Shown here piece by piece: positions 31,461-45,800 of a stretch of 64,000 bases of DNA. The translations under genes and the position numbers were made by a program. The stretch comes from Manis javanica (lineage: Eukaryota > Chordata > Mammalia > Pholidota > Manidae). Location of the stretch: the NCBI RefSeq assembly GCF_040802235.1, contig NC_133158.1, forward strand, positions 16,208,001 to 16,272,000, in the 5' to 3' direction. The notes under the pieces were generated by a model. That model did no database searches. It was not told where the DNA came from and was given only the letters and a program-made list of their open reading frames with translations. Positions within the stretch are counted from its first letter, which is position 1, and each line of letters opens with the position of its first letter.

Positions 31461-32654
31461 AATAGGAGTAATTAAGATACCCCTGAACCTGAGATTTTTG
31501 ACATGTGATATAACATAAGCCTAATGAAGTTATGTAAAAATCCTGTAGTTCTTAATTTGAATCAGGAGTAACAGTGTGAATTAGCAATATATTTTATCTT
31601 TAAAAACAAACCTCTCCTCCATCATCCATTGAAAATACTTAGAAACCAATCAATCCTGTAGCAAGAACCCTGTAGCAGCCTGTGTTTTCTGCAAACCATT
31701 TCCCATTATAAGGAACACACGCTCCATAGAAAAGTAGACAATCTTGGGTACCCATAAATAAATGGATAATCTTAGTTATGGAACAGGAAATGTACAAGAA
31801 CCACCTGAAAGACCTTAGATGAGGCAGGGAAGCAAAGACTATCAAAGGATCATATCAAAAGGACTCAATAACCAATTTGAAAACGCTCCCTCTGTCCAAA
31901 GATAGGATAATTTAAAGCATCAATAAAGGTTAACTGTAATCAATTGAGGCACAAATATATTTAAGTATTATATTTAAAAAGGCCCAACCAATCAACAAAT
32001 ATACAAGCCAAAATCTCATTGTTCTCCCTTGATGACAGAAGGAAAAACAACTCAATGTAAAAACTGGTAAACAGAGGAAAACAATCATGCATATTTACTG
32101 TCTTTCCTATAGGAATTAAGATGCAACAAGCAAAATAGTTGATGAAGTAAAGTTGCTTTTCATAGAAACATTCCATGCTTATATATGATAATCAAACCGT
32201 ATATCTGAAATTTTCTTCAAAATAGTCAGTGTGGGTTGAGAGGACGCACAAGTGAACTATAAATCAAAATGGGCCATGAACTGTTGATGGGCCATGAACT
32301 GTTGAACACTTAAGAGTATATATAAATGAGTATGTGGGGATTCATAATGTTCTCTTTTGTTTCAAATTTTGCCTAAACCTAACTTTCACATTGCTACAAG
32401 TCTGCTAAATGTGTTATAAGATTGCTGCTCATATACTGACATTTTGGATAGCTCACAGAGTGTTAGCAAAATGCGTAACTACTGGCAGAATATAGCTTAT
32501 TGGTTCTCTGATATATCCAACTGCTTAAACCATAGTTCAAAGGTATTAAGTCTGAAGCATATAAATATATTTTGAAAAAACCTTGATCTTATGCTACAGT
32601 TGATCAATCATATGCTTATGATTTTACTGAAAAGCATTAAGACTATATGGAAAA

Positions 32655-32850
32655 GCACTGTATAGTTAATGGTTCAGAACACGGAATCTGGAGCCAAAGT
32701 GCATGAATTACAATTACACCTCTGCCACTTATATGCCATATTACCTTGAGCAAGTTACTTGACCTTTCTTCATTTTAAAAATGGAGATGATAATGAGATC
32801 AACTTTACAAGGCTGATTGGAAGACAAAGTGCAAGTATGCAATCACTTGT
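32655..32850 (+). mobile_element. MIR, intergenic
   Basis: Forward MIR: GGTTCAGAACACGGAATCTG, CCTTGAGCAAGTTACTTGAC and AAAAATGGAGATGATAATG. Confidence 0.85.
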
Positions 32851-33499
32851 CCAAAATCTTTGGGACCATATGTGTTCCTGAATTTTCCTTACAAAATAGA
32901 GTTTGCACACCATTTGCTAACTAACACCCTCAGTGTGCCCTGGGTCAGCACCCCATAATCTCACAAAATATTTCTGCAGCAAATGTATGACTGCTCACAC
33001 TGAGATAAAGCCTATAAATAACCCCATGTCAGTACAAGTCAGAATTTACCCCAAAGCAGATTTGACAGCAACTCTATAAAAAAGCCATTTGGTTTTCAAA
33101 GATTTCTAATTTCAGAACAGTGGCAAGAGGTTAAGATACTATATATTAGGTGTGTGTATACACATACATATGTTCCCATATATATTTTTTTATATATACA
33201 TATATTTAAAAATTAAGATTGTAATTTCAAGAGACAAATGGATATGCCATTATATAAAATTGAAAAGAATACCTCTATATGCCATGTTCTGTCCATCACT
33301 AGCTGTAAAAGCAAAAGTGTTAAAGATTATGAAAACGGAAAAACCTCTCATTGCCCCTTGGTTACCATTATTTTAGGATTCTAAACTTAAATTTAGCTTA
33401 CTTGGAAAAGGGGCAGTATGGGGAATAAATTCTGGACAGCATATGAGTACATTATCTGCAGCATAATTGTGGATTACTAAAGCATTTGGGGTTTTCTGT

Positions 33500-36400
33500 T
33501 TTGAGAAAAAGTAAGTATTAAGAAGAAAGATACATTTAATTTCCATTTTCCCTTGTCAAGGGATCTTGATTTGCTAAAAAGTAAATGGTATGTGTAAGCC
33601 AACAGCTTAAAAGTAGTTTAAAAGGATCAAAGTTGCACAGCTCAGCAGTATAAGAAATATGCGCTCAGGATAATTTATGAACGGAGGATAACTTATTTTA
33701 CCTGTTGTTATTTGAATGCTGAAGTGTTATAAGACGCTTACTAATATCTTGACACTGTTTAAGATTTTTAAGACACGAATCATCTGAGACCTGTTTACTA
33801 CAATAAATTCTCAGAATTATGTTTTGCAAAGACATACCTTCATTAGAAAAACTATGCTTACTACTAATATTCTTAATAATACAGCTCATAGAAAATTTGG
33901 GCTTATCTTTGTTTTCTTGAAATATGAGTTCCAAAGTAATACAAGTCATACTATCTTCGTAAACAATACTATCATCATTCACTGGTATTGCCCACTCTAT
34001 ATTACATTAAAAATGGAAAACATTGTTATTTTAAAATCTTTATTTAAATCAAATCCATGCTCTTTATATTATCTTTCATTTAAACATAAAATAACAATCT
34101 AATTAAAATCATATATTTAGCCCTTTACAAAACATGAAATTAAAGTTGTTATAGCTTAAAACTGAATAGTTAGGTTAATTTTTAAATGAAAATGAAAAAT
34201 TATGATACATAAGAACATGAATGTATATATACTAGACAAATGGTAATAAAACAAAATAAGGATATCTGCAGTCATTCTCTTTTTTCTTGTGGCTATTATC
34301 TAAATACTATAAATCATATGCTTTTAGTAAGCATTTGAATAAAACTTTCATTTAAGAAATCTAATGTCAATTGAGAGATCATGAGAACAAAATTTTCTTG
34401 AACATTCTTTTTACTTAACTACAAACTCTCATGTATATTTCCCTAGGTCAAAAATTACCCCTATTTAGAATATGTTAAATCACAATATAGATACATGTGA
34501 TACAGTCCCATATGCTAAACACTGTACAACTAGAAGTTCTCAATAAAGAGGCCAAGGAAAATAAAGAAATGGTAGTCTCTAGTTAGCTCCCCAGGAGTTG
34601 GAAGGACACCCATAATCTCTGCTTAGTTATCTATATGGAAAACAACAATGTTCACACCTCTTTTACTCCCTTGTTTTACTTTTGAAATTGTTACAATTAA
34701 TAGTATCTTTCTGTTCTCTTTCAAGAATGGAAACATATGATTAAAAACTTTTTTCTTATCCATTAAAATATATTATTTTATGAGAATGTGAAATAGAGAG
34801 GTTTTAGAGACAAACAACAGAATACAGCAACCAGTATTCGATAGGTATTCTGCCACTCAACAGGTTTTCAAGAAACTGATTCAACATACCTTTTCCACTA
34901 TAAAGATATTGAGAGAACTAATCATATCATAAAATAAGATCAGCACGACAGCTATTAAATTTGGAAACAGAAAACCAATTATGGTAATATACAGCCAGAG
35001 ATTTATAGCTGTTCTCAGTTGTTTATTATTTTTAAATAAATTGAAAACATCTTAAAATCTGAAATTGATTTTATTAATGTATATGAGGACCAAGAAAAGA
35101 GAATGTTTAATATTATGAAATTAAAAAGTATAGGAGCTTTACTTCAATCTTTCTCAACTGTTTTCTTTCTTCTCCACTAATGGATATTTTAAAAGAACAA
35201 TTTTATAATTCCTAAACTCTAGTTTCAAATGCTTGACAAAATTTTGCAACTTAAGTTTCCTATATTTTCTAATTTTGTACATTTCTTATTGCTATCATTC
35301 TTGTTATTCCTTGTCTCCCCTGATTAAAAAAAAAAAAATCAAGCTGACAAAAAACTCTTACATTGCTTTTCACCACTAAAATACAATTAATTTTGTGAAT
35401 TTAGCTCACATCAAACAAGTACTTATTACTGCAACAAAGCAGAGATCCAGTGACCGAAATACTGTCTGGAATACAAAAATTAGGTCACTTGAATTGCTCT
35501 GAAAAGCATTCCAATTTCAACACACCTTGCTTTTAGCTATATTCCAAAGTTCTAGTGTTTAAAATGTAACTAAATTTAACTAGAAATTAGCGTTTTTATT
35601 TGCAAGTAAAAGCAGCTAAATGACTTTCAGTAAAAAAAAAATGTATCAAAATATTCAGAAGTCTAAAACACGGCATGGTTAACTTTTGAACAAAATAACA
35701 TTTGGAAGAAGGCATAGGTATTTTTTAAAGCTATTCCACACTATTTTTGTGTTTAAAGGTTCCAAAAAAAAGGAAACAATAAATTACACAGAATTGCAAA
35801 ATGTCATATTTAAATTAACCCCTAAAATTTCTTAATTTTGTTATTCTGTAATATCAAACATTCATTTTTAATGTACCAAAAATAAGGCTTTACAAATTGT
35901 GAACAATTTATTTTTGAAGAGAAAATTACGTTAATTTTATTACTTTTAGATTTATTTTTTAGGGTACTAAAACAACACCTCTTCAAAAATCACTTAAATG
36001 TTACTGATACCATCACAAAATCAAAATAAGTAAATTTTTCTCACTCTTCACTCATGCCTAGATAACTCTGAATAGCTACAGCTTTCTCCAGATAGATACC
36101 AAAATTTGTGCAGACTTATTTATGGAATCTGGGTGAAATAAATTTTCAGACCACAAAAGTTTTAAAAGTTTAAATTATTCACCCTTTAACTTCAGACAGT
36201 GTCAGTGTGACTTCTACTCTAAAAGAAAAAAAAAGTAGTTCAATATTTAATAACCACAGGTTTAATTTTACTAGAACACTAATATCTGTTTCCATGAGTA
36301 GTAATAAGGTATGTTGAAGATTTAAGTGTGAAAGATTTCAAAGTTTCAATACATTAATATCACACTTTAAATGTCCTTAATATATACAAACACATATAAA

Positions 36401-36753
36401 TTAGATACAATTAGATTATATATCTACAATACAATATATGAACACCACTCTCCTTCCCTAATAATATTGTAGGATGATAAAGTAATAAATCTCTGTAGTA
36501 TTCAAGGCAAACAAAAAAAAAAGGATGCTTTAAAAAATAAATCTTTAAAGAATAGTTCCAAAAAATAAAGTTCAAATATTGCACAAAATAATTTAACTGC
36601 AAGTATTACTATATACTATAAAACAGTTTTTTCAATTTTTGAACTCTACAGCAAATTCCATTCTCTAAGTCTATAAAAGAATTTATTGGAAGTCTGCATG
36701 TAAATACGAAATGTTTTTTACATTCAGATTGATGGGAATGTAATTTTTAGAAG
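33500..36753 (-). other. TMF1: Probable long AT-rich 3' UTR of TMF1
   Basis: About 3.2 kb below the stop codon is strongly AT-rich and free of recognisable interspersed repeats, unlike the introns. That fits the roughly 3-kb 3' UTR of mammalian TMF1. Minus-strand AATAAA signals occur at 36682-36687 and 34039-34044 among others, so alternative ends are possible. The lower limit is an estimate. Confidence 0.5.
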
Positions 36754-36897
36754 TTAACTGAGCCTTTGTCGTAGAAGTTCATCTATTTGGGTCTTATACA
36801 TATTTTTTACATCTTCAAGATCTAATCGGAGTTCTTCGGCTTCTTCTGCTTTTTCCCCATACATCTGCAGAATGGTGTTGTACCTCTGATCCAAATC
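36754..36897 (-). CDS. TMF1: TMF1 exon 17 coding part (residues 1052-1098, stop)
   Basis: 144 bp including TAA, coding [20 protein letters not shown] and on to [11 protein letters not shown]. Acceptor TTGTAG. The exon continues as 3' UTR to lower coordinates. Confidence 0.95.
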   Translation of the reverse strand, partial: DLDQRYNTILQMYGEKAEEAEELRLDLEDVKNMYKTQIDELLRQRLS

Positions 36898-39800
36898 CTA
36901 CAAAATACATGTGTTGACGATTTATTAAGTAACCCTACTAACATCTTTAATATTATATTTACATTATAAATGAACAGTACACACATTAAAGTCTAAAGTC
37001 AGCTTTTATAAAAATTCAACTCATACTCCAATCTGTTGGAATAAACAGCAAAAAATTAAAACAAAAACAGAAACAAAAACCTAAACCAAGTGGCTATCGC
37101 TCTTACCATCTCTCTCCACTGAATCTACTCTTCTCCCTATATATAGCTTAATCCATCTCTCTCATTATTTTAAGCCCATTTGATGAAATTTTAGTCTCTG
37201 GTTCATTCTGGTTTAAGTATTACCTGGCACTTACACCACAAGAAGAGTCAAAGGAAAACATATTCTCATATACGGGGTAACATTGACTCCTAATAACAAA
37301 TAAGCAAATTGTGATGATATCTGTAACATCAATGAACAAAATACTACTAAGATCATGCAAAATGCAGTATTAGTAAATGAGTCTTGGACAAATAAAATCT
37401 AGTTATTTTCCTATGCTGGGACTAACCATTATTGTAAAAAATACTTCAGGATGAGTAATGGAACAAAGAAGATAAAAGATTCTTTAAAGTTCTTTACTTA
37501 AATATTATTCTTCTTTAATTTTCAAGGAAATCATTAACATACATAAATGCATTTTATGTAAATTAAAAATAGGACATTTAATGTACCTGGATCAAAATAC
37601 TTTAGAATCATCCTTAAATGAAGCATACTTACTCTTAGCTGAGTTCTAAGTTTGGGTACTTCCTTTACTTTCTCTTCAAGGTCATCATTTTGATTTGTTA
37701 ATTTAACTAGCTCTTCAGCCATTATTGAACGTGTTTTTTCTAGACTGCCAATTTCTACCTGAGAAACATTACAAAAAAATAATTTAAATTGAGATATATC
37801 TTAACACTTCCACTAACGTATTTAATGTGCTATTTTTGCAGAAATAATTACATCAACATGTAACCATGGGTTAGCTCTTTCTTAGATAGAGCAAATAGTT
37901 ACAAAAAAAGGGTTTCGTCTTTCCTCAGAAGTATACCATTAAGGCTTACCAGGAAAGGGAGATGAAGAAAATCCAATCATCTGTTTCAAATAATGCAACC
38001 CTGTATTTTTCTGTAATCTCAGGAAAGAACATATATTTCAGTCTCTCAATTACTACAAAAACTAAGAGAAAGGAAAACATACTTTAATATTGCCCCAACT
38101 GTGTAGCTCATATTGATAAAATCTACCGTCATTACTAAAGAAGTTAATCTGGACCCTCAATCAAGCACAGCATATAGGGCTACACAAACAAACAGGTATG
38201 AAAAGTATTTTCATTTATTTTTTTCCAATTCAAGAACTTCTTTAATAGAGTAATATTTTTAATATATGATAATATAATGATACTTTTGAGTGTATCAAGT
38301 TTAACACTGAAAATAGGTAAAACATTTTAACATTTCTCACTGCATTAAATTTGTTAAAAGCAGGTAAGATGGGAGGATGCTCCCTTCCCACTTACGGATG
38401 TTTCCTTTTGTATGCAGGATTCTACCCTCTCCCATCATCTTTACTCATTCCTCACAGGGAGAGCTGGAGCAACTTATCTAAGTGGTATCTCTGGAAAGAA
38501 TAAAATGGGAATGCTCATCTCAGAAATTTATCTTCTTTTCACGCTTGGAAAAGGCTCCAGAAGGAGTTCTCTGCTCCTGGATGCCTGTATGTCTTACCGG
38601 GCAGTTATACAACACACAGGAAGGCTTATTACAGCCCAGCATTTCCTACGACAGAGTAGGTAAGTCTCCCTGTCCTGGCAATCAGTTAGCTGGCTTCTTT
38701 GGCTTATTTTTCCAACTAGTCTTTTTCTTTTGATATCATTAACATACACTTACATAAGAAACACTGTGGTTACTAGATTCCCCCTATAATCAAGTCCCCA
38801 CGACATACCCCATTACAGTCACAGTCCATCAGTGTAGTAAGATGCTACAGAATCACTACTTATCTTCTCTGTGTTGTGCAGCCCTCCCTGTGCCCTCCCC
38901 CCACATTATGGGTGCTAATAGTAATGCCCCCTTTCCCCTTATCCCTCCCTTACCACCCATCCTCCCCAGTCCCTTTCCCTTTGGTAATGGTTAGTCCATT
39001 CTTGGGTTCTGTGAGTCTGCTGCTGTTTTGTTTCTTCAGTTTTTTCTTTGTTCTTATACTCCACAGATGAGTGAAATCATTTGATACTTGTCTTTCTCCG
39101 CTTGGCTTACTTCACTGAGCATAATACCCTCTAGCTCCATCCATGTTGTTGCAAATGGTAGGATTTGTTTTCTTCTTATGGCTGAATAATATTCCATTGT
39201 GTATATGTACCACATCTTCTTTATCCATTCATCTACCGATGGACACTTAGATTGCTTCCATTTCTTGGCTATTGTAAATAGTGCTGCAATAAACATAGGG
39301 GTGCATCTGTCTTTTTCAAACTGGACTCCTGTATTCTTAGGGTAAATCCCTAGGAGTGGAATTACTGGGTCAAACAGTATTTCTATTTTTATTTTTTTTT
39401 GGAACCTCCATACTGCTTTCCACAATGGTTGAACTAATTTACATTCCCACCAGCAGTGTAGGAGGGTTCCCCTTTCTCCACAGCCTCACCAACATCTCCA
39501 ACTAGTCTTCATCATGAATAGACGTGATATGTTTTGGGCTTCATATGCCACTATTTCATTTAATTTCTCAATTTGCTGAGAATTCAGGTGGAAATGAAGA
39601 GTGCTACTTATTGGGCCTCAAAATTTCATTTACTTATATAACACATTTAATTTTCCCAATACCTGTAAATGAGTAATTTCTCCTTCCCTTAGCTTTAGCT
39701 GAGACTGTAGATTTTCAATAATGCTTGACCCTGCTCCCATCCTTACAGCATCATAAAGATTGCTTCCATTTGCTGAGACAGACATTGGTCCAAATGAGTG

Positions 39801-42800
39801 ATCATGAGGCTCATCCTATGTTAATTAAAGAAAGCACATGTAAGTCATTCAGTTATTTCAGACTGTGTTCCATTATAAGACTCAAACAAACTGGTCCTGT
39901 CAATTCTTGCTTTAAAATGTTGTTTTAAATCTTGCTACTCTTTTCCAAGGCAGAAAATCATCTGTATTTTCTCAGTGCAATTAGCACTCCCTCACAAATA
40001 TTCAGATAAATTGCCAACAGAATGGTGAGGTCATGGTTGATAGTCAAACTGCTATCAGCATATTCCCATTATCACTTCTCAGTTTAAGAACTAAGCACAT
40101 ATAAGAAATAAAGCATTATCGCTTCTCGGCCTTTTGGCTAAGATCAAGTGTAGTATCTGTTCTTATCAGTTTAGTATCTGATACATCCTCTATCCGAGGA
40201 CAATATATTAAATGGATTTTTGGAGCAGGGAGATGGAATAGGAGCTTGCTCTGTCCACTCCACGCATCGACCTGGTATTGCAGTACTTCCGGGAACGGTG
40301 CACCCGCTCCAGGGGGGAATAAAAAGAAAAACAAAAAAAAGAAATAAAGCATTACCTGGGATAGAAAAGATGTTTGTAGTCCTGCCATGTCAACTCCACT
40401 AACGGAGCTTGAGCGTGAAATTGTGGGCGTGCTAGAGAGAGAAAATGGCTTCCTTTCCTTAAGGAGTAAAAAAAATACAGTTCAGATTAAAGAGTAAAAT
40501 GATAAATAAAAAAGTAAGAAACTTTTCTGGAATTAATGACCAGGACTCATCATAATTTCTTCATAAAATGCTACAAATGTGATTTCTGAAGTCTAATCAA
40601 AGGCACAATATTTAGTAATTTAAAAGTGTAGATAGACTTGGTCAAATCATCTCAAGACCCATTTCCATTACGGCATAATCTGGTTCCTTTTTAATGTAAT
40701 GAGAATGTTTTTGTTGGAACAATTATATGGACTGTTCATATTATGTACAGTACCAATTAAACCTATTTCTTTAGAATAAGACTACATATGAGTTTTACAA
40801 AGCACACACAGCTTCTGGCTTGTCCATTTAAATTCTAGTGTATTTTTAAAAATTCCAAATGAACTCAAAAAGTAATTTCAATGTATACATAGGAAATTTT
40901 ACTATACTATGCTAATTACCAAGTACATTCCTATCTTTCAAATGTAGGAAACTAACTTTACAAAAACTGCCAGAAAGAAAGTGAATTAACCAGTTTTACT
41001 CCCAAGGTGCCTATAGGCCAAATAAAAACCACAAAATTCATTTAGAAAGGAGCAAGAGTTTCTGTAATTCAAATCCTTGAAATCGCAGATCTCTTTGGAT
41101 AAACTCAAGTTACTTTAGATCCATCCACTCTGAGCAGGACACTGATTACATTACTATAAGTCCTCACTCAACTTTTAGACATAAGATTTTAGACATAAGA
41201 AATGGTATTCATAAAATACAGCTAAAATAACAAAACAGTCAATGATTAACCACAACTACTCACTAACCAAAACCAAAGCAAAAAACACAACTGAGTACCT
41301 TCTCTTTCATTGCTTCTTGAGTGAAGATTGCTTTCTTCCTTTCTTGTTCAACTTTCATTTTCTCCATTTCTAACTGACTGTTCAATAGTGTCTAATGGAG
41401 ACAGATACAGTCAGATAATTTCTGTAATACTAAAGCCTCATTGTAAGTCAATCTCAGAGTTAGGAGCATGAAGTATATACTCCTATTTAACTACTAAAAA
41501 CCAAGTTCCAAAAACAGTAACATTACCCATTTCACCTTGTCATCTCATTAGTTCACTACACCATCCCCAACCATTTCCAATGGAAGCCCTAAGAGGGCAC
41601 ACTAATAGAAATACCTTTTCTTTCTTTGTCTCTTCAAGTGTTCTTACATATTCATCTTTTAGGTTTTCTAATTCAACCTGGTACCTATTAAGCCAAAGGG
41701 AATTAAACAAAACAAAAAAATGATAGTAGAGACTATTAAAAACTCACTACTTTATTAACTCGTTACATATTTAGTAGTCATTTTTATTACTAGCTTTATT
41801 TTCCAAGTATATTTCCTGATGATATGGGTTTTGTTCAAAAGCTGAACTACTACTTTTATGCATGTTACTTATTTGTGCTCTGGGTTAAGATTTCATGTAA
41901 AAAAAGACTTTCTAAAAAGAATTTTGAATATCATCATCCTATTATAGGTTCAGATTCTACAAAAGCTTGTTAGGGGAATCTATGAGATGTTTACAAAAGT
42001 TCAGATACTTTACTTTATAAATCATTTTTACCTACTTTCTTTAAAAGTAAAATTTCTAAGGAAGAATTCAAAGGATTAAAAACACACTAATATAGCCTTA
42101 ATATAATTGCAGATAGATGGATGTTACAGCTTGTGGTTCCAAAGAGCCCAGACATTTATTTAGAAAGACTGGAACACTGCTAAAACCATTGTAATAGAAA
42201 AATAACTACACTGAGTGGTCTCCAAACTATTTTATGGTTATAAATTCCTTTTAAAAATCAGATTGAAGTGCCTTTCCCTGGAAAATGCAAATACATACAG
42301 AACATGCCGCACAATTTCAAGAGACTTTGTAAGGTTTATTAAATCCCAGTATTACCTTGCTATAAAATCCTATTATTAATAACTAACTTTAAACACTAAA
42401 AGCTTGCATTTTTAGTTCTCAGTGCTATGAAGGTAAAAAGCCAATGACATATTTTTATAAATGCTTCAAAGTGTCATGAAGCTACCAAGAATAAAACTGA
42501 AGAAATATGCGCACCTATTATTTTCATCCTCCAGTTTTCTTAGCTTATTTTTCTCTGACTCTAGGTGGGCCTGAAATCTACTGTTTTCCTGTCTTAAGAG
42601 AGAATTCTGTGACTCCACGGAGGACATCTGAATTTTGTTGGCAAGGAGTTCTTCTGTAGCTGCACGTTCTCTTTCAACTGCTGCTGCCAGCAAGGTCTGG
42701 GATTCACCTGATTGTAGGATAAAAAAGAAAAGCCAGATATACATACATATATCCAAGAGGCCAAGATATCAAGCAGATTTTCACTTCAAACTTTTAGTGA

Positions 42801-45800
42801 CCTAAGTAACCATATTTAAAACTGTGACTATTTATTTCCTAAGGCAGGACTGCCTACAGAGAGAAAAGAACCAATCTGAATTTATGTATGGATTAACCTT
42901 TTTCCCCAAAATACTTCAATCTGAAAGTAGAGTCATGTATTAAAAGAGTAATGGATCAACAGATGGTGCATTAGATATCCATAGGCAAAAAAATGAACTT
43001 CACTCCATATATAAAAACTAACTCAAAATGGGTCATAAACTTAAGTGTAAAACAAAACTATAAAACTTTTGGGAAGAAAGCATAGAATAAATCTTCAGTA
43101 TCTAAGGGTAGGCAAAGAATACCTAGGTTTGACACCAAAAGCATGAGCCATAAAAAAAAAAAAGGATAAAATGGACTTCTTCAAAATCTTAAGATTTTGT
43201 CTATGTAAACTGGATGAAAAGATAAGCTATAGATTTAGAGAAAATAAATGCAAACCACATTATCTAAGACTAGTATCTAGGATATAAAAAGAAGTATCAA
43301 AACTCAACACTGAATACAAATAGTCCAATTAGATAAGATAAGAACAATTAGAAAATGGGCAAAGGATAAGATCAATTCACTGAAGATGTACAAACAGAAA
43401 ACAAGAACATGAAAGGATGTTCAACATCATTAGTCATTAGGGAAATGCAACTTAGAATCACAATGAGATACCACTACACACCTGTTCAAATGACTAAAAA
43501 TATCTGTGACAACACAAAATGCTGACAAGGATTTGGAGAAACTGGATTACCCTCAAAGATACAGCCACTTCAGAAAACACTTTAGCATTTAGCATTTTCC
43601 TAAAAAACTACACATGCAACTACCCTTACAACCCAGCAATGACATTTATCCAGAGAAATGAAAGTTTATGTTCATACTAAAACCCATACATGAATGTTCA
43701 TAGCATCTTTACCTTTATAGACAAAATCTAGAATCAGCCCTGACATCTTTTATCAGATAAGTGGTTAACGAAAATGTAGTACATACATACCACAGAAAAA
43801 CACTCAGCAATAAAAAGACTAAATCATTAATATACACAGTAACTTGGGTGAATCTCCAGGGAATTATATTGAGTGAAAGTGAATCCCAAAATGTCTTATA
43901 TTTATTAGACAATTCTTTTCATAAACATTTTGAAATTCCAAAATTTTAGAAATGGAGGATGCATTAGTGGTTGCCAAGGATTTGGAACAGAGAGGGAAGG
44001 CCACAAGGGTAGTTTAATTGTGGTCATAAAAGGGTAACATGTGGGATCTTTGTGGTGTTGGAACTCTTCAACATCTTGACTATGGTGATGGATACATGAA
44101 CCTATACAATGATAAAATTGCATAGAACTTAATACACACACAGACACACACACACAAAAATGAGTAAAAGTATAATGGGAAATCTAAATAAAATCAGTAT
44201 GTTGTATCTATGTCAAAACACTATTTGATATTACAGTATAATTTTGCAAAATGCTAACATTTGGGAATATTGGGTAAAGTATGAAGGCGACCATTCTGTA
44301 TTATTCCTTATAACTGCAGGCAAATCTACAATTTCCTCAAAAAATATATTAGCAAGTAAGATGCTGAGATTTCACTAAGGCAAGATTTCTCATTTTTTCC
44401 CCCCACTAAAGTAGACCTAATAATATCTCTATTTCACATCTTATATTCTATTTGATATTGTATCTATGCTCCTATTTATAACAGCACTATATAGTCTGTC
44501 CTGTGACTTTTCCTATGTTATAGCACAATACCAGACATCCCTGAGAGTATACAACCTCCAGTTTGAAAACCACAAAATAACAGCTTCTAACTTTCTTTTG
44601 CTGCTAAATAAATATTCATTTCAGAAAGCATCATTTTCAGATGTCTCACATAACAAATGGGTCTCAAGAAATTGTCTTTGATAAATGGCAGATCGAACAT
44701 TTATATCTGTAAATTAAATACATGAAGCTCTAGAGCTCACCAAATCAGTGATTTCTTTTTTTTAGCAGATGAATCCTTATCCAGATAAAATCTTACATGG
44801 AACTTGAACAAAATGAAACAAAAAGCAAAAAAACAAAGGAGGTACTACTTTCATTAACAACACAAAAAATGAGGAGCCCAACACCATATTTACCAAGCTT
44901 CTCTCTTACCATGACCACTAGTCCTAAGACATCTAAGGGATCTAGTGAATACTGTTTGAAAGCCATGAATCTAGTTCACTCCTCATAATTTAAAAGCCAC
45001 TTACCCAGAAAAGGTAAGTGGTTTGCTCACTGATTGGATGAATGACTGAAACAAAACAAAACATAAAAACCCAGAGTCGCATGTCTCCTGACACCATTCA
45101 GGTCTGCTTGTATCACTATAGCATGAAGTCTCTCAAATTACAGTTAGTCTTAGGCATAAAATGGATATGTGAATTTTTCAAGGATTTGCTACCTTCTGGA
45201 ATATCTAATATAAACATATGCTACCTATCTGTACTTCAATAAACATTTTGAAAGAATAATTTTCTGTTTTTATCAGCAGCACAGAAAGACAACCTGGGCC
45301 ATTTCTGAAAAAAAGAATCTTAAGACTCCATAGCACCTGACTACTAGAATTTAACCTGATCCTCCTTAAATGTGTCACTGCTCTTCAAATTCTACTACTG
45401 ACTGGAATTACATCTGATCTTTACCTCCAACACTATTGCAGACAAGGTAGAAAGGATCACATTTAGCAGTGAACAAGAAAAAAATTCTGTGCAATAGACT
45501 GTAAAAATGAATGAAAAAATGATAGGCAAGTATTGTAGACAGTATCTGACACATTTCATAAAGGAAAACAAATACTATGAACCAATTAAGATATCAGAAA
45601 TTAAATGTAAAAGAAGAAAAGGTGTAAAAATCTCCAAGTTAGATACATAATGTAACTATCAGACCAAAGGAATTTCAATTTTATACCATTATCCTAATTC
45701 TACAAACAAGATGAAAGGACGTCTTCATTGAGCTTAAGAACTAAAGTAGTTACCAAGCCTCTCAGAAAGATTCTTCTCTAACTTCTCCCATGACGATGTC

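Larger units (their letters stand above)
29681..33499. other. EOGT-TMF1 intergenic sequence
   Basis: AT-rich. Holds the L1 fragment, MIR, the hairpin, an 18-bp tandem duplication (32269-32304) and (TA)n tracts near 30560, 31020, 31125 and 33180. No gene recognised. Confidence 0.5.
36898..42514. other. TMF1 introns 11-16
   Basis: Besides the L1 (38.7-39.5 kb) and the U2 retrocopy (40.1-40.3 kb), these short introns are AT-rich and show no named repeat. A short tandem duplication of TTTTAGACATAAGA lies at about 41164-41191. Confidence 0.5.

Noticed and set aside
40118-40305. A functional U2 snRNA gene.
   Set aside because: Target-site duplications and an A-rich tail show retroposition, there is no visible snRNA promoter, and several bases differ from U2.
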